Assembly: GCF_014203355.1 (NCBI RefSeq) | Contig: NZ_JACHIR010000001.1 | Coordinates: forward strand, 5,334,038 to 5,398,037 | DNA length: 64,000 bases | Source of the DNA: Kutzneria kofuensis | Lineage (GTDB): Bacteria > Actinomycetota > Actinomycetes > Mycobacteriales > Pseudonocardiaceae | Direction: 5' to 3' | Shown here: positions 16,694-25,116 of the stretch, piece after piece | Position numbering within the stretch: position 1 is the stretch's first letter | Layout: every line of letters begins with the position of its first letter | Made by a program: the position numbers and the translations under genes | Notes under the pieces: model-generated | What the model was told of the DNA's origin: nothing | Databases searched by the model: none | Seen by the model: the letters and a program-made list of their open reading frames with translations, nothing else

Positions 16694-18109
16694 GTGGTCG
16701 ACATCGCGAGCGCTGCGGACACGGCGCCGGCAACCGGGTCGGCCTTAGCCGTGGCCGACGACGCCGTCATGTCCATGGCGGACTTCCACTCCTGGTTCAA
16801 CGCGCGGGCCCGGGCCAACAGCTTCCGGGTGGACCGGATTCCGTTCGCCGACCTGCGGGGCTGGGACTTCGAGCCGGACAGCGGCAACCTCGTGCACGCC
16901 AGCGGCCGGTTCTTCTCCGTCGAGGGCCTGCGGGTGCGGACCGACCGGCCGTGGGTGAGCGAGTGGATCCAGCCGATCATCGTGCAGCCCGAGATCGGCG
17001 TGCTCGGCATCCTGGTCAAGCGGTTCGGCGGGGTGCTGCACTGCCTGATGCAGGCCAAGATGGAGCCCGGCAACATCAACGGCTTGCAGATCTCGCCGAC
17101 CGTGCAGGCCACCCGTAGCAACTACATGCAGGTGCACGGCGGCGCCGGCACCAAGTACATCGAGTACTTCCGGCCCGGTTCCCGCGCCCGGGTGCTGTTC
17201 GACGGGCTGCAGTCCGAGCAGGGCTCGTGGTTCCTGCACAAGCGGAATCGGAACATCGTCGTCGAGACCGACGAGGACGTGCCGCTGGACGAGGACTTCT
17301 GCTGGCTCACGCTGAGCCAGATGCGCCGGCTGATGCGGCTGGACCACATGGTGAACATGGACTCCCGGACCGTGCTGTCGTGCATCCCGCCCGCCCTGAC
17401 CCGGCCCGACGACACCGGCGACTCCTTCAGCGACGCCATCCTGAACTCCCTGTCCGGTCACGGTCACGCCGTGCACGATCCGGCGCGGATCCTCAGCTGG
17501 CTCACCGAGATCCGGGCCCGGCAGGAGCTCGTGCAGCGGCGGGTGCCGCTCAAGGAGGTCGTCGAGGACGGCTGGCGGCTGGGGCCCGAGGTCATCGACC
17601 ACCGGGCCGGCAAGTACTTCGACGTCATGGCCGTTTCCGTGCAGGCCAGCAACCGCGAAGTCACCTCGTGGACGCAGCCCCTGGTCGCCCCCAAGCAGTC
17701 CGGTCTCTTGGCTCTGCTCGTCAAGCGGATCGGCGGCACCCTGCACGCTCTCGTGCAGGCTCGTAGCGACGCCGGCACCCTCAACATCGCCGAGCTCACC
17801 GCCACCGTGCACTGCCAGCCCGGCAACTACGTCGATGCGCCGGCCGAACACCGCCCGCCCTACCTCGACTACGCCCTCGCCGCTCCCTCCTGCCGCGTCC
17901 GTCTCGACGTCGTGCACTCCGAGGAAGGCGGCCGCTTCTACCACGCCCAGAACCGGTACCTGGTCGTCGAGGTCGAGGACGACTTCGCCGCCGAGCCCGA
18001 CGACAGGTATCTCTGGACGACGTTGAACCAGCTGATGTCCCTGCTGTCGCACAGCAACTACCTGACGGTCGAGCTGCGCAGCCTGATGGCCAGCATGCGC
18101 AGCCTCTGA
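16694..18109 (+). CDS. NDP-4-keto-6-deoxyglucose 2,3-dehydratase (TylX3/SpnO family)
   Basis: This 471-residue protein is built of two homologous halves. Each contains a WxQP stretch (SEWIQPII; TSWTQPLV), a LVKR(F/I)GG segment (GILVKRFGG; ALLVKRIGG) and a late SEQGSWFLHKRNR or SEEGGRFYHAQNR segment, the duplicated fold of the hexose 2,3-dehydratase family. It eliminates water across C2-C3, the first step to 2-deoxysugars, giving a 3,4-diketo intermediate for the ketoreductase at 15,460. The GTG at 16694 follows GAGGGGG; the -10 at 16641 excludes starts further upstream. Confidence 0.9.
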   Translation: MVDIASAADTAPATGSALAVADDAVMSMADFHSWFNARARANSFRVDRIPFADLRGWDFEPDSGNLVHASGRFFSVEGLRVRTDRPWVSEWIQPIIVQPEIGVLGILVKRFGGVLHCLMQAKMEPGNINGLQISPTVQATRSNYMQVHGGAGTKYIEYFRPGSRARVLFDGLQSEQGSWFLHKRNRNIVVETDEDVPLDEDFCWLTLSQMRRLMRLDHMVNMDSRTVLSCIPPALTRPDDTGDSFSDAILNSLSGHGHAVHDPARILSWLTEIRARQELVQRRVPLKEVVEDGWRLGPEVIDHRAGKYFDVMAVSVQASNREVTSWTQPLVAPKQSGLLALLVKRIGGTLHALVQARSDAGTLNIAELTATVHCQPGNYVDAPAEHRPPYLDYALAAPSCRVRLDVVHSEEGGRFYHAQNRYLVVEVEDDFAAEPDDRYLWTTLNQLMSLLSHSNYLTVELRSLMASMRSL

Positions 18110-18127
18110 CGTCCTTGCGGCACAAGG

Positions 18128-18155
18128 AAGGGCCGGGTCCTCGGACCCGGCCCTT
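18128..18155. terminator. Bidirectional hairpin terminator
   Basis: A perfect 13-bp stem (18128-18140 with 18143-18155, 2-nt gap) lies between the convergent 2,3-dehydratase and monooxygenase genes. Confidence 0.8.
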
Positions 18156-18177
18156 TCCCTGTGTGTCAGTCGGTGTG

Positions 18178-19686
18178 TCAGCTGGCCGGCACCGCGGCGC
18201 GCAGCCGGTTCGTCAGGCCCTCGACCAGCTTCGCCAGCCCGTCGGTTCCCCGAGCGGAGCCGAAGACGTGGTAGTCCGGCCGAACAAGCAGCGAAGTCGC
18301 CTGGTACTGCGCCAAGAACGGCCGATAGACGTCGTCGACGTCCACGCCGTCGGCCAAATGGACCACGTGGGCATCGAGCTCGGCCAAGGGGTTCCCGTCC
18401 AGCGCCTCGGTGGTGAGCAGCACAAACCCCCGCCCCACAACGTCATCGAACAAGCCGGTGGTGCCGTTCAGACTCACCCGACCCTGCGGCACGACCGCGC
18501 CGGCGCCGGGGCTGTCGTGGAGCAACCCGACGGTGAGCGGCTTCGCGGGCTCCGGTCGAGTCGCCGCCTTGCCACGGCGGTTGGCCAGCACGGTGGCGTC
18601 CCGCTCCGCGGCGGCCGCCGGATCGGTCACGCAGATCACCCGACCCAGCTGGACCGAGGCGAGAATCGCCTCCTTGGCCTGCTCACGGCGTTCCTCGGTG
18701 TAACTGTCCAGAATGGACGCGTCGGCCCGACCACGGAGCGTGAGGTCCAGCTTCCACGCCAGATTGGTCACGTCGCGAATGCCGGAGCACATGCCCTGCC
18801 CGGCGAACGGCGGCATCAGGTGCGCGGCGTCGCCGGCGAGCAGGACGCGGCCCACCCGCCACTGGTCGGCCCACCTGGCCTGGAAGATGTACGTGGTGCT
18901 GCGCAACAGGGTCGCCGTGTCCGGAGTCACGCCGAACGGCGCCATCAGCCGCCACGCCGTCTCGTCCTTGTTCAGCTCGGCGGTGCTCTCGTCAGGCAGC
19001 CGCATGAACTCCCAGCGCCGCCGCCCGGGACCGCTGCCCACCAGCGTCGTCGGCCGGGCCGGGTCGCAGATCTGCACGTTGGTCGGCACGAATTCGCGCG
19101 GCTCGTGGAGCTCGACGTCGCAGAGCAGCCACTCGTACGAGAACCCGAGATCGGTCACGGGCACGTCGAGGTGATCCCGCACGAAGCTGTTGGCCCCGTC
19201 GCAGCCCACCACCCACCGCGCCCTGAGGGTCCGCGTCGCGTCGTCCTCGTCGGTGGCGGTCACGGTCACGTGCTCGTCGCCGTCGACGATGCCCACGACC
19301 TCGTGCCCACGCAGCACCTTGATGCCGGGAAGTTCCTTGACCCGGGCGGCAATGAGCTCCTCCAGCGACGGCTGGTGCATGGTGTTCGCATCCGGCCAGC
19401 CGTACGGGCCGGTCGTGGTGAACGCGATGTCCAACAGCGTCTGACCGGCGGCAGTCTGCCACTGGTACCCGTTGGCCGGCGCGGTGATTCGTCCCAGGTC
19501 CGGGCCGATTCCGGTGGCGGCCAACAGCCGAGCGGTCTCGCCGTCGAAACTGGTCGCCCGCGGCAGCCTGTACGGCTTGGGGCGGCGTTCCAGCACCGTC
19601 ACCCGCCAGCCGCGCTGGGCCAGCAGCACCGACAGGGTGGCGCCGATCGGCCCGTTGCCGACGATGACGACATCCGCGTCCGTCAT
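18178..19686 (-). CDS. FAD-dependent aromatic monooxygenase (Rif19-like)
   Basis: This 502-residue class A flavoprotein monooxygenase has the N-terminal dinucleotide fold DVVIVGNGPIGATL, the DG motif CDGANSFVRDHL near residue 165 and the GD motif LLAGDAAHLMPPFAGQG near residue 280. It resembles the 3-(3-hydroxyphenyl)propionate hydroxylases and Rif-Orf19, which hydroxylate the aromatic (naphthoquinoid) part of ansamycins. Its ATG overlaps the acyltransferase stop by 4 nt, and the two genes follow the thioesterase in one minus-strand operon. Exact hydroxylation site unknown. Confidence 0.88.
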   Translation of the reverse strand: MTDADVVIVGNGPIGATLSVLLAQRGWRVTVLERRPKPYRLPRATSFDGETARLLAATGIGPDLGRITAPANGYQWQTAAGQTLLDIAFTTTGPYGWPDANTMHQPSLEELIAARVKELPGIKVLRGHEVVGIVDGDEHVTVTATDEDDATRTLRARWVVGCDGANSFVRDHLDVPVTDLGFSYEWLLCDVELHEPREFVPTNVQICDPARPTTLVGSGPGRRRWEFMRLPDESTAELNKDETAWRLMAPFGVTPDTATLLRSTTYIFQARWADQWRVGRVLLAGDAAHLMPPFAGQGMCSGIRDVTNLAWKLDLTLRGRADASILDSYTEERREQAKEAILASVQLGRVICVTDPAAAAERDATVLANRRGKAATRPEPAKPLTVGLLHDSPGAGAVVPQGRVSLNGTTGLFDDVVGRGFVLLTTEALDGNPLAELDAHVVHLADGVDVDDVYRPFLAQYQATSLLVRPDYHVFGSARGTDGLAKLVEGLTNRLRAAVPAS

Positions 19687-20888
19687 CGCCGAACCAAGCG
19701 GCCGAACTGCTCGCGCAGGCAGTCGATGCGCCCCGGCACCGACGGATCACCCTCGGGCCACGCCAGGTCGATGCCGATCCGGCCGTCGAAGGTGCTCAGC
19801 ACGTAGCCGCCGAGCGCGATGGCCTCCCGCATCCGGGAAGCCGAACGCAGGTTGGTCAGCCGCAGGCCGTCCGGCGTCCGCATCCTCGGCGCGACGCCCC
19901 AGTTCATGATGCTGACCACGGCGAGCATCTGGCTCGGGTCGAACGCCTTCGCGCCGGCTGGCCGGCTCAACATGTCCAGGATGCTGCGCTGCACGGAACC
20001 GTCGGCCAGCCCGGCCCGCAGCTGCGCGCCGATGGCCCGGCCGATCGCCAGGGCGCTGTGCTCGATGCCGTCGGTGACCTTGAACGCCACGCCGCCGAGC
20101 ACGTTCGTGCCCTCGGTCGCGCCGACCGGCGGCGTGAGGCGGCTGCGCAGGTTCACCGAGTACCGGTACAGCAGGTCGGTCAGTGGCATCTCGCGCATCT
20201 CGGCCTCGGCCAGCAGGATCGCGGCCGACACCAGGCCGTTCATCGTCACGTGCTCGCGGTGGCCCAGATCCACCAGCGCGGTCGTCTCGGCCGCGGTCAG
20301 GCGGTACTGGATCACGTGCCGGATCACCGGGTCCGGCAGCGCCACCGGCGGCATCGGAGCCGGGGTTTCCGTTGCGGCCGGGGCGTTCGCGTGAATGCCG
20401 CGCTCGGCCAGCAGGTCCTCCAGCGACCGGGGGTACGGCTGTTCCGCCAGGTCAAGGGGCACACCGTTGACGACGTCGGTGTAGCACGACCAGAGCTGTG
20501 TGAGCACCGCCATCGCGTGGTGCGCGTCGGCGACGCTGTGCTGAATCGCCAGGCAGACACTGGCCTCGTAGCCGTCACGCACGACGTTGAGCGCGCTCAG
20601 CGACCGGTTCTGGTCGACCTCCAGGCCGGCCAGCGGCCGGTCGAGGTCGCCGTCGGTGAACCGGACCTGCGGTCGGGCGTCGGACTCGGTGAGCACAACG
20701 CCGTCGTCAGCGAACTCGACCCGGGCCGAGAGCTGGGGATACGCCCGGCACACGGCCTCGTAGGCGGTGGTCAGCGCCTCCGGGTCCAGCCGGCCGGCGG
20801 CGCGCACCGTGTAGCCGATGTACGACTCCCGGATCGCGTGGATCCTCTCGCTGGGCGCCAGCGCACGCCGAACACCAGCTCGCGTCAC
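19683..20888 (-). CDS. PapA5/condensation-fold O-acyltransferase (Rif20-like)
   Basis: This 401-residue protein has the HxxxD active site of CoA-dependent condensation-fold acyltransferases in IQHSVADAHHAM (about residues 120-131) and a late structural stretch (VVSIMNWG). Family knowledge: Rif20 acetylates the C25 hydroxyl in rifamycin biosynthesis. The same role is likely here, although the acyl donor could differ and a larger acid could be transferred. The GTG at 20888 follows GGAGGGGAAC. Confidence 0.82.
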   Translation of the reverse strand: MTRAGVRRALAPSERIHAIRESYIGYTVRAAGRLDPEALTTAYEAVCRAYPQLSARVEFADDGVVLTESDARPQVRFTDGDLDRPLAGLEVDQNRSLSALNVVRDGYEASVCLAIQHSVADAHHAMAVLTQLWSCYTDVVNGVPLDLAEQPYPRSLEDLLAERGIHANAPAATETPAPMPPVALPDPVIRHVIQYRLTAAETTALVDLGHREHVTMNGLVSAAILLAEAEMREMPLTDLLYRYSVNLRSRLTPPVGATEGTNVLGGVAFKVTDGIEHSALAIGRAIGAQLRAGLADGSVQRSILDMLSRPAGAKAFDPSQMLAVVSIMNWGVAPRMRTPDGLRLTNLRSASRMREAIALGGYVLSTFDGRIGIDLAWPEGDPSVPGRIDCLREQFGRLVRR

Positions 20889-20965
20889 GAGTTCCCCTCC
20901 AGTGCATCCCCAGTGGGCTCAGGCTCGCCGACGGTCCCCGCCACGGCCATCACCAAGGTGAGTAG

Positions 20966-21736
20966 TCACGGTCCGATGAGCGCGCCGTCGGCCAGCTTCT
21001 CGGCGATCGTCCTGATCATGGGCACGGCCTGCTCGACCAGGAAGAAGTGGCCGCCCGGCAGCACCCGCAGGTCCGTCGGGCCGGTGGTGTGCCGGGTCCA
21101 GGCGCGGGCCTCGTCCAGCGACACCCGCGGATCGGCGTCGCCGGTGAAGACCGTGATCGGGCAGTCCAGCCGGCGGCCGGGATCGTGCCGGTACGTCTCG
21201 ACGGCCCGGTAGTCGCCGCGGATCGCCGGCAGGATCATCTCCAGCAGCTCCGGGTCCTCCAGCATCGCCGCGTCGGACCCGCCCAGGGTCCGCAGCTCGG
21301 CCACCAGCCGGTCGTCCGACACCTGGTGAACGCTCTCGTCCCGGTAGCGGGACGGCGCCCGACGCCCCGAGGCGAACAGGTGCACCGGCGCGGGCAGCCC
21401 GGCGTCGGCCATCCGCAGCGCCACCTCGTAGCCGGTGATCGCGCCCATGCTGTGTCCGAACAGCGCAAGGGGCCGGTCATCCAGGTGGCGCAGCGCGTCG
21501 AGGATGTCGTCGGCCAGGGCCGGGATGCTGCCGACCGGCGGCTCGTGCCGTCGGTCCTGGCGCCCCGGGTACTGCACCGCCAGCACCTCGATGGCCGGGG
21601 CGAGCGCCTTGGCCAGCGGGAAGAAGAAGCTCGCCGACCCGCCGGCGTGCGGCAGGCACACCAGGCGGGCCCGCGCCGCGGGCGCCGGGTGGAACCGGCG
21701 CATCCACTTCTCGACGTGCTCGGCAGGCTGAGGCAC
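20966..21736 (-). CDS. Type II (editing) thioesterase, RifR-like
   Basis: This 256-residue alpha/beta hydrolase has the oxyanion region LVCLPHAGGSASFF, the nucleophile elbow FGHSMGA with Ser, a DADPRV acid-loop region and LPGGHFFL with the catalytic His. Type II thioesterases remove aberrant acyl groups from polyketide carrier proteins, as RifR does for the rifamycin synthase. The GTG at 21736 follows AAGGGAA; the longer frame upstream crosses the activator box. It is first in a minus-strand operon with the acyltransferase and monooxygenase. Its presence implies a modular PKS outside the window. Confidence 0.9.
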   Translation of the reverse strand: MPQPAEHVEKWMRRFHPAPAARARLVCLPHAGGSASFFFPLAKALAPAIEVLAVQYPGRQDRRHEPPVGSIPALADDILDALRHLDDRPLALFGHSMGAITGYEVALRMADAGLPAPVHLFASGRRAPSRYRDESVHQVSDDRLVAELRTLGGSDAAMLEDPELLEMILPAIRGDYRAVETYRHDPGRRLDCPITVFTGDADPRVSLDEARAWTRHTTGPTDLRVLPGGHFFLVEQAVPMIRTIAEKLADGALIGP

Positions 21737-21771
21737 AGCAGGGTTCCCTTCCGAAGGCGTCGTTCCGCCAA

Positions 21772-21815
21772 CGTTAAGGAAGTGGCCACCGGCTGAGCAT
21801 CCTTCGACCTGATAG
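21772..21815 (-). promoter_or_regulatory. RifZ-type box plus -10 for the thioesterase operon
   Basis: On the minus strand CTATC-N8-GGATG at 21815-21798, then 20 nt, then TTAACG at 21777-21772. The 200 bases between this box and the next one (to 22,017) hold no gene; I see only a repeated AGCATTGCCC there. Confidence 0.72.
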
Positions 21816-22017
21816 CCGTCCCCGCTCGGCCGCACTCGTCGCCCCCGTCTGCTCCGCTCCAGCCCTCGTGCGGAATCCACTGTGGACTGCGTCACGGCAA
21901 AGGGGTGCATCCCTCGTTTCCTACCGGTCCCCGCGCGGCGCTGCCCGTCTGTCCGCGAGCATTGCCCGTCGGTCCGTCGGCCCCGCACATCGGTGCTGGC
22001 AGCATTGCCCTTTGGTG

Positions 22018-22062
22018 CTATCAGAATGGGGGATGTCCGGTGGTCGGCGGCTGTCCTAGCCT
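22018..22062 (+). promoter_or_regulatory. RifZ-type box plus TAGCCT -10 for the dehydroquinase
   Basis: CTATC-N8-GGATG at 22018-22035, 21 nt, TAGCCT at 22057-22062. It may also drive the LuxR gene further downstream. Confidence 0.77.
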
Positions 22063-22133
22063 GCGGTGGGGTGGGGAAATCACCCCTGCGCTGAACAGAG
22101 CACAAGCCGCTGCACCGGACAGAGAGGTCTCCC

Positions 22134-22574
22134 GTGAGTGTTGTGCTTCTCCTCAACGGTCCCAACCTGGGCGCCCTGGGCTATCGCGAGCCGGAGATCT
22201 ACGGCACCGACACTCTCGCGGACATCGAGAAGGCGGTCGCCGAGGAGGTCGCCGTGCGCGGCTGGGAGGTGGTGTCGATCCAGCGTGACGGGGAGGGTGA
22301 CCTGGTCGGCGCGATCCACCAGCACCGTGACAGCACGGTCGGGGCGATCGTCAATCCGGGGGCGCTGATGATCGCCGGCTGGAGCCTTCGGGACGCGTTG
22401 GCGAGCTATTCGCCGCCGTGGATCGAGGTCCACCTGAGCAACGTCTGGGCCCGGGAAAGCTTTCGGCACGAGTCGGTGATCGCTCCGCTCGCCAGTGGTG
22501 TGGTGATCGGATTGGGCGCTTTCGGGTACCGTCTGGCGGCCCAGGCGTTGTTGCACCTGTGCCCGGAAACGTGA
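22134..22574 (+). CDS. Type II 3-dehydroquinate dehydratase, RifJ-like (aminodehydroquinate in AHBA supply)
   Basis: This 146-residue enzyme has the type II landmarks NGPNLGALG, REPEIYG with the catalytic loop Arg and Tyr, and EVHLSNVWARESFRH with the catalytic His and substrate-binding Arg residues. The usual NPGAYTH segment reads NPGALMIAG, so the His that normally contacts substrate (H81 in the M. tuberculosis enzyme) is lost. In rifamycin producers RifJ dehydrates 5-amino-5-deoxy-dehydroquinate on the way to 3-amino-5-hydroxybenzoate. The altered pocket fits such a specialised substrate. The GTG follows AGAGAGG. Confidence 0.87.
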   Translation: MSVVLLLNGPNLGALGYREPEIYGTDTLADIEKAVAEEVAVRGWEVVSIQRDGEGDLVGAIHQHRDSTVGAIVNPGALMIAGWSLRDALASYSPPWIEVHLSNVWARESFRHESVIAPLASGVVIGLGAFGYRLAAQALLHLCPET

Positions 22575-22646
22575 CGGTCGACGTGCCGAAACCTGTTGGA
22601 CATCACACGGACTTCACTACGCGCGTACAACCTGCTTCCTTGAATC

Positions 22647-22675
22647 GTCAACCGTTTCCCGGAATGTCAACCGTT
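22647..22675 (+). repeat. 10-bp direct repeat upstream of the LuxR regulator
   Basis: GTCAACCGTT occurs exactly at 22647-22656 and 22666-22675 (period 19), followed by a partial third GGTCAATC. It lies in the 255-nt gap before the regulator gene and may be a protein-binding site; no RifZ-type box is present in this gap. Confidence 0.45.
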
Positions 22676-22829
22676 CGGTCAATCTAACCAAGGGTCGAAT
22701 ACCTAGCGTGACGCTGTGAGCAGCGGAAACTTGGTCACGGGGATCCCTCTGGACGCAGCGCCGAGCCGAAGGTATGGTCGGTAATCGGCAACAAGGGCAA
22801 AACTTCGCTGGGGGAGCCGAGGGGGATCT

Positions 22830-24161
22830 TTGTCTTACTTGCTGGAGTCGCCGCCTGTCGGCGTAGAGATTTCTCGTGATCAAAACAGCTACATACCGGA
22901 GAGGCGTTTTCCGCAGCATCCTTTTGCTGGATCCGTCGATGATTTTCTTCCGGGATCGTGCGAGGCCGCCGGATTTTTTCGGCGTTCCGCCTGGTCCTGG
23001 TACGACGGGCGGCTCGACGTGGGGTTGCAGGAAGCCGCCGCGGCGGTGGACGTCAAATGCGACGACAACCACGAGCCGTGCGAACTCGCCCCTTTCTGGC
23101 ACATCGCATTGCTGATCAAGGCGAGGGAGCTCGACGCCGCCTGGCGGGCACTGAACTCCCTTGAGATGCGCCGGGGGGCGTCAGAGGCGGAACGGGTGAC
23201 GGCGACGTCGCACGTCATCCGGGGTGACCTGCTGTTCGCCATGGGACGGGTCGAGGAGGGCCTGGCCGAGGTGAACGCGGGGCTGCGGGTCGCGGAACGC
23301 TGCGGCGCCCGCTCACTGCTGCCCACCGGTTATGTGGTGATGGCGCTCGGCGCGCTGCGCCGGGCGGACATGCGGGCCTGCCTGCATTTCGTGGACAAAC
23401 TGACCGGGGAAGCCCTGCTGGGCTATTTCGGACAGGCCGCCGGGGCGTGGGTCACCGCGCAGGCGGCGGAGGCGCGGGGCGGGGTGGACAACGCGGCGGG
23501 ACTCATCGCCGGAATCGTCACCCATCCTTTTGTTCTTCGTCAGCTTCTGGTGTCGGAACCGGCGGCGGCGTCCTGGCTCGTGCGGGCATCGGGCAAGCTG
23601 GGTGCCCGTGACCTCGCGCAGGCCGTGGTGATCGCGGCCTGCGCCGCGTCCGGCAAGCAGTCGCGATTCGGCGTGGTCAGGGCGGCCGCGCTGCACGCGG
23701 CCGGCCTGCTGGAGAAGGACTCGTGCAAGCTGCTCGAGGCGGCGAATCTGTATCCCGACCGCTGGTGCGGCGCGTCCGCGCGGGAGGATCTGGCCGGCCT
23801 GCTGGCCGCGAGGCGGTCCGAGCGGAACAACACGATTCATATTCTGGAGTCGGCGCTGGGGGCCTATACGGCGGTCGGCGCCACCCGTGACGCGTCCCGA
23901 ATCGTTAACAAGCTTCGCGATTTCGGTGTGCGTCGCGGTGCGATCCGTGCCGTGGAGCGCGATGGCGATCTTCCGCACGGACTCACCAACACGGAGTTCG
24001 CGGTCGCGGAGCTGGTGAGCCAGGGGCACACCAACAACGAGGTCGGCCGCCAGCTGTTCATCTCTCGGCACACCGTGGCATTCCATCTCAAGAAGGTGTA
24101 CCAGAAGATGAGTGTCGCCTCGCGTGTCGAGTTGGCGGCCAGCTGGAAAGCAATGCAATAG
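22830..24161 (+). CDS. LuxR-family pathway activator (RifZ-like)
   Basis: This 443-residue regulator has a C-terminal LuxR/GerE helix-turn-helix (LTNTEFAVAELVSQGHTNNEVGRQLFISRHTVAFHLKKVY split by its turn, about residues 380-430) and a long alpha-helical, TPR-like middle region as in the C-terminal half of LAL regulators. There is no Walker A motif, so it is not a full LAL ATPase. RifZ is the LuxR-type activator at the edge of the rifamycin cluster that binds CTACC-N8-GGATG boxes; this gene sits in a cluster with eleven such boxes. The TTG start at 22830 follows GAGGGGGA at short spacing, so the start is less certain than the family. Confidence 0.88.
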   Translation: MSYLLESPPVGVEISRDQNSYIPERRFPQHPFAGSVDDFLPGSCEAAGFFRRSAWSWYDGRLDVGLQEAAAAVDVKCDDNHEPCELAPFWHIALLIKARELDAAWRALNSLEMRRGASEAERVTATSHVIRGDLLFAMGRVEEGLAEVNAGLRVAERCGARSLLPTGYVVMALGALRRADMRACLHFVDKLTGEALLGYFGQAAGAWVTAQAAEARGGVDNAAGLIAGIVTHPFVLRQLLVSEPAAASWLVRASGKLGARDLAQAVVIAACAASGKQSRFGVVRAAALHAAGLLEKDSCKLLEAANLYPDRWCGASAREDLAGLLAARRSERNNTIHILESALGAYTAVGATRDASRIVNKLRDFGVRRGAIRAVERDGDLPHGLTNTEFAVAELVSQGHTNNEVGRQLFISRHTVAFHLKKVYQKMSVASRVELAASWKAMQ

Positions 24162-24183
24162 CGGCCCGTTCATGTTCGGCGGC

Positions 24184-24209
24184 CCGCCCGGTCAATGACG
24201 CCCGGGCGG
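24184..24209 (+). terminator. Hairpin after the LuxR gene
   Basis: An 8-bp perfect stem (24184-24191 with 24202-24209) lies 23 nt after the regulator stop. Confidence 0.45.
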
Positions 24210-24269
24210 CCGACGTCTGCTGGCCGAACCCCGACGTACGGGAAAACACATGATGGTTGAGGGGGACCG

Positions 24270-25094
24270 GTGACAAAGCCGACGCCGACGCCGACCGAGA
24301 TCGGACATGGCTACGACCAATTCGCGGATCTGCTCGACGATGTCTGGGGCCTGAACCTGCACCACGGCTACTGGGACGATCTGTCCTCGTCGCTGGAGGA
24401 GGCCACCACCAAGCTGACCGACCGGCTGAGCGCCATGCTGACCATTCGGCCCGGCGCCCGCCTGCTCGACATCGGCTGCGGCATCGGCGAGCCGGCGATC
24501 CGGCTGGCGAGCACCCACGACATCGAGGTCGTCGGCGTCTCGATCAGCGAGCGCCAGATCCAGCGCGCCAACGAACGCGCCGCCGCGGCCGGACTGTCCG
24601 ACCGACTGTCCTTTCAGTACGGCGACGCGATGGACCTGCCGTTCCCCGACGAGTCGTTCGACCTGGTCTGGGCGATGGAGTCGCTGCACCACATGCCGGA
24701 CCGCTGGCACGTGATCAGCAAGGCGGCCAAGGCACTCAAGCCCGGCGGGCAGCTGGCGATCAGCGACTTCCTGCTGGTGCCGGGCGCCGCCGGTGCGGCG
24801 GCCGACGCCGCCCGCGTGCACGAGAACGGCGGCGGCGTGCTCACGGTCGTCGACCTGGAGGAGTACCTGGCGCACCTGCGCGAGGCCGGGCTCGAGCCCG
24901 AGGCCAGCGAGGACGTCAGCAAGTTCACCCGGCCGTCGTGGGGCAAGGCCGCCGAGCGCTTCCGGGCGCTGCGCGAGCAGGCCCTGCCGCACATCGGCGA
25001 GGCGCAGTTCGAGGTCGTGCTCTCGCGCTTCCAGACCTTCAGCGACGAGTCGGCGCTGGGCTACGTCCTCCTCACCGCCCGCAAGCCGGCCTGA
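24270..25094 (+). CDS. SAM-dependent O-methyltransferase, Rif14-like (copy 2)
   Basis: This 274-residue enzyme has motif I LLDIGCGIGEPAIRLA and the ESLHHMPDRWHV segment, and aligns almost throughout with copy 1 at 4,542 (shared NLHHG, DRLSFQ, FPDESFDLVWA and RPSWGKAAERF). Its position directly before the transketolase pair and a P450 reproduces the rif14-rif15A-rif15B-rif16 order of A. mediterranei, so this copy is the better candidate for the 27-O-methyltransferase. The GTG follows GAGGGGGACCG. No activator box is visible directly upstream; it may depend on read-through from the regulator region. Confidence 0.87.
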   Translation: MTKPTPTPTEIGHGYDQFADLLDDVWGLNLHHGYWDDLSSSLEEATTKLTDRLSAMLTIRPGARLLDIGCGIGEPAIRLASTHDIEVVGVSISERQIQRANERAAAAGLSDRLSFQYGDAMDLPFPDESFDLVWAMESLHHMPDRWHVISKAAKALKPGGQLAISDFLLVPGAAGAAADAARVHENGGGVLTVVDLEEYLAHLREAGLEPEASEDVSKFTRPSWGKAAERFRALREQALPHIGEAQFEVVLSRFQTFSDESALGYVLLTARKPA

Positions 25095-25116
25095 TCACCA
25101 CGGGAAGCGCGCAACC

